In this document: positions 44,263-56,100 of the stretch, piece by piece
Layout: each line of letters opens with the position of its first letter
Numbering within the stretch: the first letter of the stretch is position 1
Source: Helicoverpa zea
Lineage: Eukaryota > Arthropoda > Insecta > Lepidoptera > Noctuidae
DNA: 64,000 nucleotides
Assembly (NCBI RefSeq): GCF_022581195.2
Contig: NC_061480.1
Location: forward strand, 4,054,892 to 4,118,891
Direction: 5' to 3'
The notes under the pieces: model-generated
The model's input: only the letters and a program-made list of their open reading frames with translations
Told to the model about the DNA's origin: nothing
Database searches by the model: none
Program-made: the position numbers and the translations under genes

Positions 44263-47131
44263 TCAGTGGAAAGGGTTGTTTCGCGCGCATTTCTTCCCGC
44301 AGGCGCACTTCCTGACTATTTCTATATCTTTGGTGTATCTCGTACCGTCCGAGCAGATTAATCTTATCTGAAAATAATAAAAAAGGTAGTTTTAATATCC
44401 TAATTCTTCAAATCTATAGATAGACATGTGTTGCTGAGGAGTTTGTTGCGCCACTTCTTCCCAGTAGTAACAATTTTTTTAAAGGTTTTATTTGACTTTG
44501 CAATGAATGTACATACAGGGTGGCCCATCCATAGGCGTCCAAAAGAAAAATTTAGAAGCTCTATGCTATGGGGTATCCGAATCACCCCCATGTATGTTCA
44601 GCGATTTTTTGTAGTTTAGGAGCTAGAATTGTTTTTAATTTTTTTCCGTAATTTTCATTTCAACATTGTTTTTTCTATTTTATCTTTTTTTTTCTAACGT
44701 TTACAGATGTTTTTTTTTGTGTAATTAATCATCATGATAGTAGCTAACACCTGAAAAAAAGCAGTTTGGCTAAACATTCTAGAACTTAAATAAAATTTTA
44801 TCTGAAATCAATGTTGAAATGAAAATTACGGAAAAAAATTAAAAACAATTCTAGCTCCTAAACTACAAAAAATCGCTGAACATACATGGGGGTGATTCGG
44901 GTACCCCATAGCATAGAGCTTCTAAATTTTTCTTTTGGACGCCTATGGATGGGCCACCCTGTATAATTATGTATGTTATGGTGTATTCTTTGAACTAAAT
45001 TTTGAAGAAAATTTCTTCAACCAATTGAGCTGAAATTTTGTAGAAACATTAAGTTTGGATGACAATGCACGATATGCTATTTGATGTCATTCTAAATCCA
45101 ATATGGTGGACCACCCAAGATGGCGCAATTTTAAATGCATTTCTACAATATGTGTATCAAATTGAACTTTAGTGTATTTCTACAATATGTGTATCAAATG
45201 AAAAGGCTTATCGAGAGTTACTTAAAAAATAATTTTAATTCGAAATCCTTTTACTATTTTGCTTGCATAAAAAATCGAGGAGGATTTTTTGTAAAATTTT
45301 TACATACCTTTCGCTTCTTAGTCTTCCTAGGAGCGCAGCAGTGTCCCTTAGCACACCCTCCCCCTCCCCCAGCTCCTCCTGCACCCGCAGGCACCGCTCG
45401 CGTCACACAGCGCGCCCCGCGCACGGCGCGTCGCGACCGGCACAGACCTTCTGTTATAACTTCGCGGGTTGCTTCCTGGAAATTGTTAATATTAGGAATT
45501 AGATAAGGTCTATTTGTTTGGGCTATAAATATAGGTACTCCTTCTCATTTACTGTATTATGTTCTCGTCTAGATATCTCCATTATGTACCTACTCCTCCT
45601 ACTTTCTCTCCTACGTATTCATTTGCGTAGGTACTCCCCCTATGCGCTGCCTTATGTATTTCACCTATATTATCCCTTTGATATAACCCCATTATCATGT
45701 ACTTTCCTGTTTACTCCCTTATGTATGTATACTCTCTAATCTACTCCTTTATGTTAAGGTTTTAACCGACAATACAAAAGTCCGATTCATAACGGTTTCA
45801 CCTTTCAGTTAAGGTGTCAAATCAAATGGAGTATGCTCTTTAGTTCATTTAGTTTGTTTAGTCTATTATCATCTTCTGCGTCATTTCCCAACAGTGTTGG
45901 GGTCGGCTGCTTTTTTAGCTTACAGACTTTTTATACTCTAAGAAACATGAAGATTTTGAGTTTGAGTTAAGAACGTACCTTTCTACAAGCCCCTGTTGGT
46001 GTGGCTTGTGAGGGTCCATGTTCTGACGGCATCTGCTGCTTGTGAGATGGAGCAGCTGTCACAAACAAACATATTGAATATTCATCATTCTATTCATACA
46101 TTCATTAGATTAACCAGGTTTACCAACAATTTAAACGTCCAGTTTAAAAAAAAAAACTGTTTATGTACTTTGAAAATTCATAGTAAACAGTTTTAATTTC
46201 GGCATCGGTAAGGGCATATCACTTTTAACTAAATTAGTAATATTTTACCTACCTAGCAACACTTGAATTGTCAATGTACTATTTCAATAAAAAACTATAT
46301 ATACAAACAAAAACCAGTCTCTATCTCGCTCAATATACTACTAACAAGGGTGTCATGGTAAGCAAAATGATTAAGGTATAGAAATGGATGGGTGTGCATA
46401 CCTGGTGAGGCTTGCACGTTGCTGATGGTTTGCTTGCGTTGCGCCATCTTACTGCCTTGAGTTATCACTGGAGCTCCACCTGATTATAGACAATAGTTCA
46501 ACAATATAGTTATATGACATGAGTTTTTGGCCTATTATGTTTTGTGCAGAAATGTTGTAACTATTATAGAAAGAAAGAAAATGAGTTATTATTCTGTCAG
46601 TTCTGACCTATTCTACCTGTCCGATCTGTTGTTCTTTTCTGTTTTTCCGACTGTTCCGATTCTCAACGTAATAGTCGGGAGAGATCGGAACCGATCGGGA
46701 CAGATCAGAACAGGTCGGAACAGAACAGAACGGATTGGAACAGATCTTCGTTTCTTTTTACACAGTCTATCTGTATCTCATTTTTATTCCAACTCTCCCA
46801 TTAACGGGTCTGCTGGAAGAGATTTTTATGAGCTATATAAGCTGTGCCTTTGTACATTTTTTTTCTATTTTCTTCTTGTTTGTGTTCTTTGTGTAACTGT
46901 GTACATAATAAACTGTTACATAAACAGAACAGATCAGAACAGATCATAACAGATCGGAGCAGATCGGAACAGATCAGAATAGGATCAGAACAGATACTCA
47001 CTGATCGAAGCCCTGAGTTCACACTGCGGGCCTGCAGTGCCGGCTCGGCAGCGACAAGTATAGTCGGAAGGCGAACCTTCTTCGCGAACGCAGCGACCGC
47101 CGCGAGCACACGGATTCGGGACACAAGGGTC
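44263..47131 (-). CDS. sli: slit EGF7, linker and C-terminal cystine knot
   Basis: Exons 47002-47131 (DPCVPNPCARGGRCV ... GPQC, EGF7), 46402-46479 and 45979-46055 (polar linker, KMAQRKQTISNVQASP and SHKQQMPSEHGPSQATPTG), 45308-45475 and 44263-44367 (CTCK domain: ACRKEATREVITEGLCRSRR, KGHCCAPRKTKKRKIRLICS, VRKCACGKKCARNNPFH). The core of the knot carries an unusual Ala/Gly-rich insertion. The EGF7 donor is followed directly by an AACAGATC tandem array. Confidence 0.94.
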
Positions 47132-50100
47132 CTGAGAAAATAAGGGAAACGTCTTAAAATAAAGGCTACAAAATAAAAAACCGGCCAAGTGCGAGTCGGA
47201 CTCGCGCACGTAGGGTTCCGTGCCATCCAAACTAATATTCTATATATATTTACGGATATCGAGCAAAAAAGAGCAAAAAAAAATCACTCATCAATCGTTT
47301 GTTGTATGGGAGCCCCCAAAATATTTATTTAATTCTAGTTTTCAGTATTTGTAGTTATAGTGGCAACAAAATTACATCATCTGTGAAAATTTCAGCTGTC
47401 TAAGTATCACGGTTCATGAGATACAGCCTGGTGACAGACGGACGGACGGAGGAGTGAAAACAATAGGGTCCCGTTGTACCTTTTGGGTACGGAACCCTAA
47501 AAAAAGCACTAATTTAAAGAAATCCTGAAAACAACACTTTTATCCCACAAACGCACACCCGTCACTGATTGCTGTGTTTGCGTAGCAACTCCCAAGCATC
47601 GATTTGAAAAATTCTTTCACTGTCGGGAAGCTACAGTACGCCTGATAAACATAGTATATATTTTGTACAGGTACCCCCAGAATTCGGGTGAAACTACAGA
47701 TAAACAGACGGTGGTCCACAGCACTGCAAACCTTGTTATAAACCTATGGTTGTATTAATAGACCACACAATCTACTTCGTCTTCCCAGCAAAAACACGTA
47801 GGAAGTGGTGAAGGGTGGGAGTTTTGGGGGCTGTCCTTTGTACATTTTTACATACAAAAATATTTTAATACGTTTATCAGCTTCACTTGTAACTATGTAT
47901 GTAAGAAAATCTTGGAATCTTAGGTAATTTGACCCACTTCCTTGTACCTACGACGAAATTTTCCACTAGGTCTGAGTTCTAATGACTAACTAAGAAACGT
48001 CACTACAAATCCAATATGGTGGCCTCTCCAAGATGGCGTTCTGGTTGTTTGGAATCAAAATAAAAGCGTGTTTTCATTTTTTAAATTGCTTTTCAGTGAA
48101 GCTTGAGTAAGTGATTTTAAGTTAGACTTAGGATTCGGTATGCTCTCCACCATCAGTCGTACCTGGTTATGTCTCCCAGCATCTTCCTGCACGAACACAG
48201 TAGCTGCCATGGAGCTAGTAGGCTCATCTTCCCCGCAGCCGGCTGAGGTGCGCTGAACTCGAACCGCGTTCACGTAGTCCACTCGCTTGTGGTTTATCCA
48301 GGCTGCTTTTAGACATCCTGGGATTTTGGGGAAAAATAAGGTCTTTAATAGCCGATTTCAATAATCTATCTATTGATTTGTTTACGAGGGATAACATTTT
48401 GACGTTAGCTCAATATAACGTTATAGGTACTAATATAATGAAGAGGAAACATTATTTTTTCAAACAAAAAAATAATGTGGACCTCTCTTGGAACTCCAAG
48501 ACTACTGAAGCGATTAGAAAAATTCTTTCACTGTTGGGAAGCTACACTATACTCGAGTAACACAAGCTATATTTTATCTAGGTATGGGAAGAAGTTGACC
48601 CGGGTCGGGGTTATACTTGGAGTATTGGGAACGATCGAAAGTTAAGAAATTGTTAGAGGAAGACTATCAAATATAGTGTGCACTAATTCACTTTGCATTT
48701 ATGTAGTTAGCCTGATCATGTCGCGAAAATTTGCTTGTCTGAAGTTAGCTACTGTTTTCTTCACAACTATCACACAAATATGCAACTGCGCATGCATAAG
48801 AAGACAAATGACTTCAAAAATGCAAACTTAATTGACAGATTACATAAGGTTTTTATCCTCATCTTCCGAGCCTTTTCCCAACTATGTTGGGGTCGGTTTT
48901 TGAGTACCAATCTAAACAATGTCTTGTCCCAAAAATATTCTGAATGTAGTAGTATATTTTACCTTTAAAGCTGGTGATGTTACGCAGATGCCATTTGCTG
49001 AACGCTTCCTTAGCGATATCTTCTGGCACTCCGCCGAGGTACATCGGCCTCTCCAATCGAAGGTACTCCTTGGGACCTGGTACCAGAAACAATAAATTTA
49101 GTTTAATTAATTGAAGGATGAGTGTGGGGATCATCGCGATCCTCAAGAAGGAAGGTCGATAAAGAGTCGTATCTTGAGGCATCAAATGAAAGGTCAGTCG
49201 TGACGTACACAAATGTTTCATCAAATATACTGTCAGTTGCACAAAGCTCGGTTAACTGGTTAACTGAACTTTTTGCAACTGAACCCTGAACTTTGAACTT
49301 TAAAGTTATAGCTTCATTCTGACCCTTTTTATCTTGTTGACAAAGAAAGAGTTAGCAATAGATTTAAATAAGCTTTAATTTTAATGGAGCTTTGTGCAAC
49401 TGACGGATACTCACTCTAGCAAATATTAAGTAACAAATTGCTTGCGAACATTTATAAAATGTCCGCGAAACTGCAATCGCAACACATGCTAGCTGTGGAC
49501 TCGCGTTTCGATAGACACTCGTCATTACAAACCTTACTTGTTTGTATAAAGATTTCACTTTTTTTAAGAATTAACAAACCAAACCAAAGTTAGAAGGCAC
49601 GTTAGGCCTAATTTAAATAATCCTTGTGTCTTGTTTGTGGTGAATAAAAGTTGTACTTATGTGTTAATTTACAAGCCTAATTAAACTTACCTTCATTGAT
49701 GATAGACCTGGCTGGACCGTCGTCTACTTTCAGAGTAAAGTTCTTCTTGATAGCAATCAGTTCAGCCTTGTGGTAGTTGCCGTCCGACACCATCTCGAAA
49801 CTGTAAAGAAATTATAACTTTTTGAAAACTTCCACTTATACTTATATTTATTTTCTAAGGTAAGTAGATCTTGGAATCCAATTACTGATTGCAGTTGAAG
49901 GAAAACATTTTGAGGAAACTTGGACTATAGGTAATATCTGAATCTGAAATCACCAACCCGCATTGAGCATTCAAATTTTCGAATATTGAATAGCTCCGAA
50001 GGTTCAGAGGGCATGATTATGTTTCAAGTTCAACTATTCTATATCTCTATATAAATAAGCTATTTCCCGAGGATTCACATGCGTCCCTTGGGAACTACTC

Positions 50101-53100
50101 CCCGTGTCAGGGTAAAATATAGTCTATTTTATACGGGAAAAGAATAGCTTTCCAACGGTGAAAGACTTTTTTAAATAATTTCAGTAGGTTATGGAGCCTT
50201 TGGACCCTAAAAGCTCTACACTAAACTACTAGACCGATTTACAAAATCTTTCACTGTTGTTTATTGTAGTATGTATTTGTATAAATCTTTCACTGTTGTT
50301 TATTGTAGTATGTATTTGTATAAATCTTTCACTGTTGTTTATTGTAGTATGTATTTGTATAAATCTTTCACTGTTGTTTATTGTAGTATGTATTTGTATA
50401 AATCTTTCACTGTTGTTTATTGTAGTATGTATTTGTATAAATCTTTCACTGTTGTTTATTGTAGTATGTATTTGTATAAATCTTTCACTGTTGTTTATTG
50501 TAGTATGTATTTGTATAAATCTTTCACTGTTGTTTATTGTAGTATGTATTTGTATAAATATTGATAAGTATGAAGTTTAGATAATACATACCTATACATA
50601 GTAGAGGTGGGATGGTTGCCTATATCATAACTGATGCGGATTCTACCATTGAACAGCTCGACGGCGAGATGCTCGTTCTCCCCGAAGTACATTAACACTC
50701 CATGTAGTTGCGTTGTGCTGAATACTGCAAGAAATAGTGAAAAAAAAATATTTAATACAAAGATAAAAATAACAACATTTCAGTACATAGGCAGAGTACA
50801 TAACGGAGTACATTCATTGGAAGAGTACGTAAGGGAGTACAAAAGTAGAGTACATAAGGGAGTTTATAGGCAGATAACATACGGGAGTATATAAAGAAGT
50901 ACCATCCATCCTCCGAGCCTTTTCCCAATCATGTCGGGGTCGGCTTCCAGTCTAACCGGATTCAGCTAAGTACCAGTGCTTTACAAGAAGCGACTGCCTA
51001 TCTGACCTCCTCAACCCAGTTCCCCGGCAACCCGATACCCCTTGGTTAGACTGGTGTCAGACTTACTGGCTTCTGACTGCCAAGTAACGACTGCCAAGGA
51101 TGTTCAATGACAGCCGGGACCTACAGTTTCACGTGCCATCCGAAACACAGCCAATGGTGTCTAAGATATACTTAGAAAGTACATACAAACTTAGAAAAGT
51201 TGCATTGGTACTTGCCTGACCTGGGATCGAACCCTCGCCCTCATACTTGAGAGGTTGGTCCTTTACCCACTAGGCCACCACGACATTTATATAAAGAAGT
51301 ACATAGGCAGAAAACATAAAGAAGTACATAGGCAGAGTACATAAGGGAGTACATAGGCAGAGTACATAACGATGTATATAGGCGCAGAGTACATAGGCAG
51401 AGTACATAAAGAAGTACATAAGGGAGCACATGGGCAGAGTACATAAGGGAGTATATAGGCAGAGTACATAAAGAAGTACATAGGCAGAGTACATAGGAAG
51501 AGTACATAAGGTAGTACATAAGGGAGTACATAGGCAGAGTACATAAAGAAGTACATAGTCAGAGTACATAAGGGAGTATGATAGGGAGATGACACAAAGA
51601 AGTTTTTTGGGGTCGTACTATGTATTCCCCCAACATATGTAGTTGACCCCAATATTAATAGATTACGATCTATTAACACTAAGCCTATCCGGCTGTATGA
51701 TTTCCTAACCCATCCTCCGAGCCTTTTTCCCCAACTATTTTGAGGTCGGCTTCCAGTCTAACCGGATGTAGCTGAGTACCAGTGCTTTACAAGGAGCGAC
51801 TGCCTCCTCAACCCAGTTACCTGGGCAACCCAATACTCCTTTGGTTAGTCTGGTGTCAGACTTACTGGCTTCTAACTATGGTTTCCTAACCTATATATTT
51901 ATGGATTAAGTTAAATCTAGAGAGAATAAATAGAAGTAGTAACTTACCCAATGTGACATTGGCTTGTGGTGTAGTTCTCAGCGGTTCCAATTCTACCAGA
52001 GAATCATTGTGACTAAACGTCAGAGAAGTCAGGTATTCGCAGAGACGACCTGCAAAACATACATAGATTTGTAAAGAAAATAATCGCTGGGTATCGTGGC
52101 GTTTTACCCGAATCTAAAACATGACAATATCTATCTATGGATTTGTTTATTAGAGATAACAAATAGGAAGTGGAGAAGGGCGGGCTGCGGGATTGTTCGA
52201 AAGAGTTACCGCGGCCCTGGTACATAGAAGGTCTACGACGGAACACGACGGTTTTAGTCAGTAAGAGTCTGACACTCCCTCACCGCTGCTAACCCACAGC
52301 GTTTCTCAGAAAGAAAGGTTATTGAAAATCCGATTTCAAAACTATAATTTGCTTTTAACATTGATGACGTGATGCAAAATACAAGATTTTTCTGCAACGC
52401 CCCTTAAAAATCAAGAGTTTCGTGCAGGAATAATTCAAGAGGTAGTTCTAGAGGTTCATTTCTGAACGGCATCTTACCTGAATATCCAGGTGCACATTTG
52501 CAGAGGTAGTCATTGGCTGAACTCATTAGAGGACGATCCATTATGATGTCATCCTGAAAAGACATTACTTTTGTATTTACAAGTAAGTAAGAGTGCTCGT
52601 GAAAGTCGTGGTGGCCTAGTGGGTAAAGAACCAACCTCTCGAGTATGAGGGTGAGAGTTCGATTCCGGGCAGGCAAGTGCCAATACAACTTTTCTAAGTT
52701 TGTATGTGCTTTCAAATCTTGGACACCAATGGCTGATAATGAGGTTAAGGAAAACATCTTGAGGAAACCTGGACTGTATAGTCTGAAATCACCAACCCGC
52801 ATTGAGCAAGCGTGGTGATTAATGCTCAATCCTTCTCCGTGTGAGAGGAGGCCCCAGCACAGCAGTGGGACGATAAAAAAGGCTGTAACAGTAACAGTAC
52901 CTGTGGCTGCGGCTGCGGCAGATAGCATACGCCGTGCACGCAGTCGTGGTGCGCGCAGGGCGAGGTGCCGAGCGCGGCGTGCGGGGCCGCCTCGCAGTAG
53001 CGGCCGCGTGGTGTACCGTGCTAGGGATGATGACGTACCTGTGGCTGCGGCTGCGGCAGATAGCATACGCCGTGCACGCAGTCGTGGTGCGCGCAGGGCG

Positions 53101-56100
53101 AGGTGCCGAGCGCGGCGTGCGGGGCCGCCTCGCAGTAGCGGCCGCGTGGTGTACCGTGCTAGGGATGATGACGTACCTGTGGCTGCGGCTGCGGCAGATA
53201 GCATACGCCGTGCACGCAGTCGTGGTGCGCGCAGGGCGAGGTGCCGAGCGCGGCGTGCGGGGCCGCCTCGCAGTAGCGGCCGCGTGGTGTACCGTGCTAG
53301 GGATGATGACGTACCTGTGGCTGCGGCTGCGGCAGATAGCATACGCCGTGCACGCAGTCGTGGTGCGCGCAGGGCGAGGTGCCGAGCGCGGCGTGCGGGG
53401 CCGCCTCGCAGTAGCGGCCGCGTGGTGTACCGTGCTAGGGATGATGACGTACCTGTGGCTGCGGCTGCGGCAGATAGCATACGCCGTGCACGCAGTCGTG
53501 GTGCGCGCAGGGCGAGGTGCCGAGCGCGGCGTGCGGGGCCGCCTCGCAGTAGCGGCCGCGTGGTGTACCGTGCTAGGGATGATGACGTACCTGTGGCTGC
53601 GGCTGCGGCAGATAGCATACGCCGTGCACGCAGTCGTGGTGCGCGCAGGGCGAGGTGCCGAGCGCGGCGTGCGGGGCCGCCTCGCAGTAGCGGCCGCGTG
53701 GTGTACCGTGCTAGGGATGATGACGTACCTGTGGCTGCGGCTGCGGCAGATAGCATACGCCGTGCACGCAGTCGTGGTGCGCGCAGGGCGAGGTGCCGAG
53801 CGCGGCGTGCGGGGCCGCCTCGCAGTAGCGGCCCGCGTGCCCGCCTGCGCACGCGCACCGGTACTCGTCGAGCCCGTCCACGCATGTTGCACCGTTCTGA
53901 GGAAAGAAAAAATAATTTAAATACAACTCTTCCTTCATAATATGCCTTGAAACAGTGAATAATACTGTTTCATGTGCGACTTACGGTCTATCCTCATTTA
54001 TTTTCCTAAGCTATCCTCATGAACTATCCTCCATGTGAGGTCGGTGGAGGGGTGTCCAGACCCTAACCAGCTAAAAACCCGGTACCTTTATGTACCTACC
54101 GCCCAGGGCACGGTTATCACCGAAGCATTCTTCCACATATCTTTTTAAATGAGCTAGCTATATGTATACTGATGAGCAGTCGACGGCAATTGGCTGATGA
54201 TGATGATGATATAATAGTCGGTACAAGGCTCGGGAGACGATGGTATTTAGTATACATACCTGGCACATATGATTGATGCAGTCATCAGCGTTGACAGTGC
54301 AGTTCTGTCCGGAGTAGCCCTTGGGACAGGCGCAGGTGTAGTGGCTGTGGTGGTCAGTACATACGGCGCCGTTCTCACAAGAGTCTTAGAGCTTGCTGGA
54401 GGAACATCTTCAGACTATTCTCATGGACTATCCGCATGGACTATCCTCTTGAACTATCCTCCATGTGAGGCCGGTGGACGGGTGTCCTGAATCTTACCAT
54501 CCAAAAACCTGATACCTTTATGTACCTTCTGTCGCGGGCATGAATGTCGTCAAAACGTTCTTCCATACATCTTTTACGAACGTGCTACCTATTTAGAAAC
54601 TGTAGGTCTCGGCTGTCATTGAACATCCTTGGGAGTAGGCACCATTCTTACCAAAGGGTATTTGGTTGCCCGGGCAGCTGGATTGAGATCAGATAGGCAG
54701 TCGCTCCTTGTGGGACACTGGTACTCAACTGCACCCGGTTAGACTGGAAGCCAACCCCAACATAATTGGGGAAAGGCTCGGTAGATGATGACATACCTGG
54801 CACATATGGTTGATGCAGTCATCAGCGTTGACAGTGCAGTTCTGTCCGGAGTAGCCCTTGGGGCAGGCGCAGGTGTAGTGGCTGTGGTGATCAGTGCAGA
54901 TGGCTCCATTCTCACAAGGGTTGAATTCTTTCGTGCAGTAGGGGATTTTCTTCTCGCAGAATTCACCTGAGAATGGAGATAGGGTAATATTAGAGGTGAA
55001 GGTGGTGGTAAAAAGTAATTGGGAATATTGGTAGTTTCGGCATCATCTTTTCATCCTATATAACAGAAATATGTATTTATATGTTTTATGATACATTTGC
55101 AGCAATTTTGATATTTAAACGATTTCAATATTTCAGTAAAGCTTTGAGTCTTGGAGAAGAATGTGCTTATATATAAATACATACCTACTTACGTATGTTC
55201 ATTGTCAATTTTGAACACTTTGGAAATATATTTTGGATTTTAGGCGCCAGTAAGAACCTGTACCATGATAAATCGTTATTGATGGTCACGTCGCTACTTC
55301 CATTGACCATGATAGTGTCAAGTAAAAAATTTGCCAAGTTATAGATAGTGTAATTTGCGTTAAATGTGTAACAATGCGCACATCTACAGGAGTACCCCTC
55401 GAGGTGGTCGACACAGGTCGCGTTGTTCTGACACTTGTTCGCCACGCAGACCTCGATATTGACCTCGCACATACAAATATCTTAGCTATGTGGAACTTAC
55501 CCATGAACCCAGGCGCACATCTACAGGAGTACCCCTCGAGGTGGTCGACACAGGTCGCGTTGTTCTGACACTTGTTCGCCACGCAGACCTCGATATTGAC
55601 CTCGCACATACAAATATCTTAGCTATGTGGAACTTACCCATGAACCCAGGCGCACATCTACAGGAGTACCCCTCGAGGTGGTCGACACAGGTCGCGTTGT
55701 TCTGACACTTGTTCGCCACGCAGACCTCGATATTGACCTCGCACATACAAATATCTTAGCTATGTGGAACTTACCCATGAACCCAGGCGCACATCTACAG
55801 GAGTACCCCTCGAGGTGGTCGACACAGGTCGCGTTGTTCTGACACTTGTTCGCCACGCAGACCTCGATATTGACCTCGCACATACAAATATCTTAGCTAT
55901 GTGGAACTTACCCATGAACCCAGGCGCACATCTACAGGAGTACCCCTCGAGGTGGTCGACACAGGTCGCGTTGTTCTGACACTTGTTCGCCACGCAGACC
56001 TCGATATTGACCTCGCACATACAAATATCTTAGCTATGTGGAACTTACCCATGAACCCAGGCGCACATCTACAGGAGTACCCCTCGAGGTGGTCGACACA

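Noticed and set aside
50257..50580. Repetitive 107- and 97-codon frames
   Set aside because: Produced by the 39-bp tandem repeat, again a multiple of three. The peptide is a plain repeat without family resemblance.
51180..51290. tRNA gene suggested by A- and B-box-like motifs
   Set aside because: The motifs belong to the head of SINE family A, repeated many times in the window, without a foldable complete tRNA.
52404..53940. Long open frames of 328-493 codons on both strands
   Set aside because: They run through the GC-rich 138-bp tandem array. Because 138 is divisible by three, any frame without a stop in one unit stays open. Only the EGF frame of exon 53729-53896 joins to its neighbours in phase.
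54260..54386. Second functional copy of the EGF4/5 exon
   Set aside because: It lacks the first codons and a convincing acceptor, and an in-frame TAA lies just upstream. Joining would break phase, so it is treated as a decayed duplicate.
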